The notes beneath the pieces are model-generated. The model had not been told where the DNA came from, made no database searches, and saw nothing but the letters and a program-made list of their open reading frames with translations. From NCBI GenBank assembly GCA_012064415.1, contig SSNU01000075.1:745973-809972 (forward strand): a stretch of 64,000 bases of DNA, in the 5' to 3' direction. This DNA is from Gyrodactylus bullatarudis (taxonomy: Eukaryota; Platyhelminthes; Monogenea; Gyrodactylidea; Gyrodactylidae). A program made the position numbers and the translations under genes. Positions 59,713 through 64,000 of this stretch are shown here, piece by piece; position 1 is the stretch's first letter, and each line of letters begins with the position of its first letter.

Positions 59713-60968
59713 ATGATGAATTTTGAAGCCTCTGTGAGAATAGTTGAACCCTCGTCATTTGGGTCTACAACACAAAGATTTAAAAAGTATAATGTTGTTG
59801 TCCAGCAACTGAATGACATATACTACCTCAAGCTAATCTCAAAAATAGACAAATCGGTCACAAAATTTTTGGTAATCTTTGTATTATAATTTGGTGAACA
59901 CAGCTTTCAGGTAACATAGGAAAGCTTTACATGTTCTCTTCCACACAGGGAAGGTTCTCGTTTCTCTTGAGAGACAAGCAAAAACTTTTCCAATTTAGTG
60001 AAATCTCATTGAATTCAATCCACTCTATTGTTGATATTTTCAAGAAAATTCATGAAAATTTAAAAATCGATCAGTCTTCAGCTCCACTTAAACCATTACA
60101 GGAGACCTCCCTCAGAGTAACAAAAAGATCAGAGTTCCCAGTCACTAAATCTTTATCTGCCAATTTAACAAGGATTTTCTACACCAACCTGAATCTACGT
60201 GCGTTCGACAAACGTATTCTTGGACTTTTGCATTTAAGAGAACTCCAGATCACTCAGAACTCCTTCAAAACAATTCCGTATGAGCTATATAATTTGAGTC
60301 TTCAGAGTTTAATCTTGTATGAAAATAAGATCGAATACCTCCCTGAATTGTTGGGTACCGAGAAAATTTGTCAGTCATTAAAAGTCCTCGACCTTTCATC
60401 GAATCAAATTGTGATGCTTCCGGAGAATTTTTGGCTCCTGAGAAATCTCGTCAAGGCCAACCTCTCAGACAATCAGATGAAATGTATCCCAGTGGCACAT
60501 TTGCACAAGGATCACATTGTGGAATTAGTTCTTGCAAAAAATCCCATTCAGCTCATTCCCTATGCGATATTTCAATATTTAAGAAACTTTTCAAACCTTC
60601 AACTTGACCCAAATTATCAAACTTTACCAGAGGGAATTAGTAAAATTATTGGGGAGCTCGACCAGAAAAAGTCACGCATTCTAACACTAACTAATCTATC
60701 TTCAAAGAAGGTAATCGAGAAAAGATTTCATAAAAAGATCATGTTAACTCCCTCCCTCTTCACCAAGTTGAATATTTACCGAGTCTGTTGTGTCTGCTAC
60801 AAGGATTGTGGAATTGAGCCTTTTCGTTTCCTCAAAGATGTTACAAAAGATTATTTGGAGAAAACTTCAGCAAGAATAGATTGTGATCAAACCGTCTCTA
60901 CCATGAACTATGTCTGTTCACTTAATTGCAGCTTCAAGTTCCTCAAAAGTCATTGGAAGTATTACTAA
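59713..60968 (+). CDS. LRR1: LRR1 (leucine-rich repeat protein 1), CUL2 substrate receptor
   Basis: LRR1 recruits CUL2 ligase to terminated CMG helicase. Two exons, 59713-59871 and 59904-60968, separated by a 32-base intron, give 407 residues; human LRR1 has 414. The N-terminal part is a small beta domain. After TSLRVTKRSEFPVTKSLSAN come about six leucine-rich repeats (LRELQITQNSFKTIPYELYN, LKVLDLSSNQIVMLPENFWL, LVKANLSDNQMKCIP). The C-terminal domain has paired cysteines (YRVCCVCYKDCG and YVCSLNCSF), as in the human protein (CVCGRFC, FCSLGC). The intron is required because the frame otherwise stops at once. The acceptor at 59902-59903 keeps frame; the stronger-looking one 7 bases later does not. 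Confidence 0.9.
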
Positions 60969-61058
60969 CTTTGATCCTAACAATATTACTGATGAATTTA
61001 GATGGAGAACATGATGGCTAATTTTATAATATATTATCAATAATCATAACTACAGAAC

Positions 61059-61618
61059 TTAGTCTAAACTCCAGTGCATCTTGGGTGCCTTTGATTTGAT
61101 TACTGATGAGTCTTTAGCCTCAGGCTTGAGTTCTCTTCTATAAGCATCAATAGGAGTATGTGGGAAATATTCCGAGGCCATTTCAAGAGTGAGCTCCTCA
61201 ATTGGTGGTAGACTCTCAACAGACTTGAGCATCTTTTGAGCACTCTCTTTCATCTTATTGCAGATCTGCTTATGAGAATCAGCATTTGCAATTATTTCTT
61301 TTTCCTTTTGGGCAACCAACTCTTTAGCCTTACCAGCATCAACTGGGTATGGCACTTTAAGAGCTTCGTATTGCGTTTTGAAATCTTTCACCATTTCAGG
61401 GAAAGGTATGGTAGATTCATATTTTTGCCAATTTATTGTTGGCAATTTTTCAGGTAGATTGGAAATTCTAAGAGAAATATATATTTATAAATTTACTTAG
61501 CAACAACAGCATCATTCTTAACCTTAAAGTCTTTGAAAGCTTCTATTTGATGCTTTGGACAAAACTGTTGAAGTTTAGCCCAATCAACGCTGGATTGAGC
61601 AATACGCCTTGATGCCAT
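61059..61618 (-). CDS. ATP5PD: ATP synthase subunit d, mitochondrial
   Basis: Peripheral-stalk subunit of mitochondrial F1Fo ATP synthase. Two exons in phase (61497-61618 and 61059-61467, 29-base intron) give 176 residues; animal subunit d is usually about 160. The N-terminus MASRRIAQSSVDWAKLQQF is typical of the family. The block LPTINWQKYESTIPFPEMVK and VPYPVDAGKAKELVAQKEKE also fit. It is head-to-head with RPL32. Confidence 0.95.
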
Positions 61619-61735
61619 CTAAATTTCAAAATTAACAATTTAGCTGAAAAATTAAAACGAAAACTAAGTTTTTTTAAATCAAAACACATGTTTTAATTCA
61701 TAGTACAGTTCAATAAAAACCATTCTACAGTCACG
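61619..61735. promoter_or_regulatory. Shared divergent promoter region ATP5PD / RPL32
   Basis: 117 bases separate the start codons of two genes that are expected to be highly expressed. No TATA box is obvious. Pyrimidine-rich stretches occur near the RPL32 start, as in many ribosomal protein genes. Confidence 0.4.
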
Positions 61736-62140
61736 ATGGTAGTGAAAGCACTTCAACACCCTAAAATCATCAAGAAAAGGAATAAGCAATTCCTCAGACA
61801 TCAATGCCATCTCTTCAAAAGGCTTGGACATAAATGGAGAAAGCCCAAGGGTATAGATAATCGTGTTAGAAGACGTTTCAAGGGTCAAATCCCCATGCCC
61901 AGCATTGGTTATGGGTCCAACAAGAAAACCAGGGACATGAACTGTCTCGGATTTAGAGAAGTCATCGTACATACCGTTCCAGAACTGGAGACTTTACTCA
62001 TGCAGAACAGAAAATATGCTGCTGTCATTTCACATACTGTCGGTGCTAAAAACAGAATCAAGATTGTTGAACGAGCAAAAGAACTCAATATTCGTGTCCT
62101 CAATTCCGATGCTAAGCTCAAGACTATGGAGAATGAATAA
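61736..62140 (+). CDS. RPL32: Ribosomal protein eL32
   Basis: A single-exon 134-residue protein, the standard eukaryotic length. Conserved stretches include KRLGHKWRKPKGIDNRVRRR, IGYGSNKKTRDM, VHTVPELETLLMQNRKYAAV and ISHTVGAKNRIKIVERAKEL. It is a component of the cytosolic 60S subunit. A polyadenylation-like AATAAA lies just after the stop (62142-62150). Confidence 0.98.
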   Translation: MVVKALQHPKIIKKRNKQFLRHQCHLFKRLGHKWRKPKGIDNRVRRRFKGQIPMPSIGYGSNKKTRDMNCLGFREVIVHTVPELETLLMQNRKYAAVISHTVGAKNRIKIVERAKELNIRVLNSDAKLKTMENE

Positions 62141-63172
62141 ATCAATAAAATTGGTTTTCTATTTGATAAAATCTCTATCTGTTTCCTCTGTATTTCTCTT
62201 GGAGTTGAAAGTCAAATTACTAAAAATGGATCTTTTGGCAACTTAAACTAAACTGAAAGATGAGTTGAGGTGGTCAGTTCTAGGTAAAATAACCAGCAAT
62301 TTTTCAATTTTTGAAATCACTAAAGCAACTTTTATATACTAGCATTTTCTTTAAACTATTTAAGAAGAATATTTTGATTGTCAGGTTAATGAGATGAAAT
62401 TCTGATGAATAGTATTCATACAATACATAATGTATTATACAAAGGATAGTGAAACACTATTAGTGACGAAATTCATGAGTAATCAAGAGATGAATTTAAT
62501 TTCTAGCAATTGGAAATTCCAATTTGGAATAGAATTTATTTAAAAAAAAGTAACATGAAATAATTCACTTTAGAGAAATAAATTTTAGAGACTGAAAAAT
62601 TTGTTAATATATTAAAACAAATTTCTTTCAAATATTCCAGTATGTTTAAATCAATGTTCTCTGAGATCTTGACACATGCAAATTTTTGAAAAAGCATTCC
62701 AGGCCTTATCGTAAGTCTCCTGTCCTAAAAGTCGCAGATAAACAGAAGATAGTATCCTTATGTAAAATGTAAGATATACATTTAATTTCTCTGCAGACTA
62801 AGTCCTCTATTTGTTTTTACATAATATATTAAAAACGTGATTGGGATTATGCCTCTCATCAATTTGGCTGTTGGATCACTCTGGAGAATTTTATTCCGGC
62901 TATCATCAGAACGTATGGACTAATAGTTTAACTCGAAATTTTACAATAGTTAGTTTGTGAGTTTGAACCTTGATAATACGAAAACCATTTACTTCAATTG
63001 ATTCAAGTCTCGTATCCTATTTCAAGCATATTTTCTCTGCAATTATCCAGATTTCAAATTGGAATTTCCAATGGCCTATTTGGAAACGATTTATTTTTCG
63101 ATTATTAAAATACCTTTAAACTAACTCCGATTCCCTCATTTAATTTTTATATGAAAAACAGAATTGATCTAA
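62141..63172. other. Spacer with a possible inverted-repeat element
   Basis: Non-coding. AATTGGAAATTCCAATTTGG near 62507-62530 and a related inverted stretch near 63053-63080 (AAATTGGAATTTCCAATGG) might be the ends of a decayed 570-base element. The core is itself palindromic, so this is weak. Confidence 0.25.
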
Positions 63173-63730
63173 ATGAAACTGCAGCATATAGGACGGCGTT
63201 CCCTCTTCAGTATTCAATATTCGAAACCTTGCATGCACACAAAGACCCATGGTGACAAGCCGGTCACGTTTATTTTTGGTTGGTTTACTTCTCATAAAGA
63301 GGAATTCATCAATTTAGACAGTGCGTCCTTCACCACCTATGGGCTTGCCTCGCCGTATTATGAGCCCACATAGCTCCCGTATAAAATATTTCCAGTCAAC
63401 TGGTATGATGTCGCGTTGAGTCCAATAGTCAAGATTAAAGTGGCAGTCGTTGCTATCTGAAATTTATAAAAAAATTTAAATTTACTTGTTTTTCGTAATT
63501 GAGTAACAGAAAAAAGTACCCTTTTGTTGGGCTGACAGGATTTGGAGCTGGTCGTTCAGATAATATATCCGTGATCTCGCTATGGTATAAGGCACATATT
63601 TCATTGGAGATAAGGGATATTGTCTTTGATTTATTCTATCCATTTTATCATAAATTTTCTACTCTAATGATTCAATTTTATTTTCAGATTGCTACACCAA
63701 TGTCACGATGGATTATACAAGTCGATTAAT
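63173..63730. other. Higher-GC region open on both strands, uncertain gene
   Basis: Plus strand: ATG 63173 starts 66 codons including GDKPVTFIFGWFTSHKEEF, which recalls the start of a TMEM53/DUF829 alpha/beta-hydrolase domain but ends in a stop. Minus strand: a frame with TDILSERPAPNPVSPTKGYF joins across a possible 29-base intron to a hydrophobic stretch IATTATLILTIGLNATSYQL that ends at the same place. I cannot decide which strand, if either, is coding. Confidence 0.25.
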
Positions 63731-64000
63731 TTATCTCGAATCTTGTTGAATAATACAAAACCATTAAAGAATTTATCTTTTGAATCAGTTAAAAGATTAG
63801 TATAGAAACATTAATAGTTTATTGATATAGAAATAGTATTGTCTCATAAATCATTAAGCATAGGGTCATCTTGAGGCAGCTGGGAAAGATTGAGCTTGAG
63901 ATATGTTAACAGCATACATACATCATAATGTCATACCAGATAATCTAATTGAATAATAAATTGATTACTCGTAAGTATATAAACATTCATTTAATTAAAT

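Noticed and set aside
1..64000. CRISPR arrays, prokaryotic operons, rRNA or tRNA genes
   Set aside because: No regular spaced repeats, ribosome-binding-site operons or recognisable RNA genes were seen; all confident genes are eukaryotic with spliceosomal introns.

Overview
The window reads as nuclear DNA of a small, AT-rich metazoan. The genes are eukaryotic, with GT-AG introns mostly of 32-75 bases. The animal gene set includes ASPM, SHPRH, ATOS, RP2, TTC14, LRR1 and a fibronectin-III protein. I cannot name the species. A compact-intron invertebrate lineage fits better than a vertebrate or insect-like genome. Exon phases were checked by hand for the multi-exon genes below, and most close perfectly.

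Layout. 1-6032 (-): SHPRH-like ubiquitin ligase, whose 3' end is off the window. 6151-10837 (+): short abnormal-spindle (ASPM) gene. 10894-11424 (-): MRPL49. 11711-12361 (+): endonuclease V. 12596-13401 (-): SET/TAF-I. 14154-14480 (+): Tctex-type dynein light chain. 15201-21790 (+): secreted multi-FN3 protein, with a large last-but-two intron full of nested transposons. 21.8-29.1 kb: transposon-rich tract with a decayed Merlin transposase, a hAT-type MITE, a 500-bp duplicate of the FN3 gene's first exons, a foldback element and a zinc-finger gene remnant broken by a MITE. 29391-32196 (-): Q/N-rich protein of unknown function. 33378-42936 (-): ATOS (FAM214/Atossa), 9 exons. 43130-44328 (+): RP2. 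45.0-52.4 kb: second transposon-rich tract (foldback elements, Tc1/mariner-type transposase, Penelope-like and LINE fragments) with two possible small genes. 52752-54135 (+): type I membrane protein of unknown family. 54855-57928 (+): TTC14. 58347-58943 (+): four-helix membrane protein. 58987-59532 (-): DJ-1. 59713-60968 (+): LRR1. 61059-61618 (-): ATP synthase subunit d. 61736-62140 (+): RPL32. 62141-64000 shows little.

Gene organisation. Five head-to-head pairs (SHPRH/ASPM, MRPL49/ENDOV, ATOS/RP2, DJ-1/LRR1, ATP5PD/RPL32) have short shared upstream regions and probably bidirectional promoters. The genes form no single pathway. Several fall into DNA repair and replication or mitosis (SHPRH, ENDOV, LRR1, ASPM), others into mitochondrial function (MRPL49, ATP5PD) or cilia and microtubule traffic (RP2, Tctex).

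The most unusual content is the mobile DNA: a family of roughly 0.65-1.3 kb elements with very long inverted arms (at least five copies), MITEs with clean target duplications (TA, TTAA and 8 bp), nested insertions, and a nearly identical duplication of the FN3 gene start. I did not find a convincing new multi-gene system.
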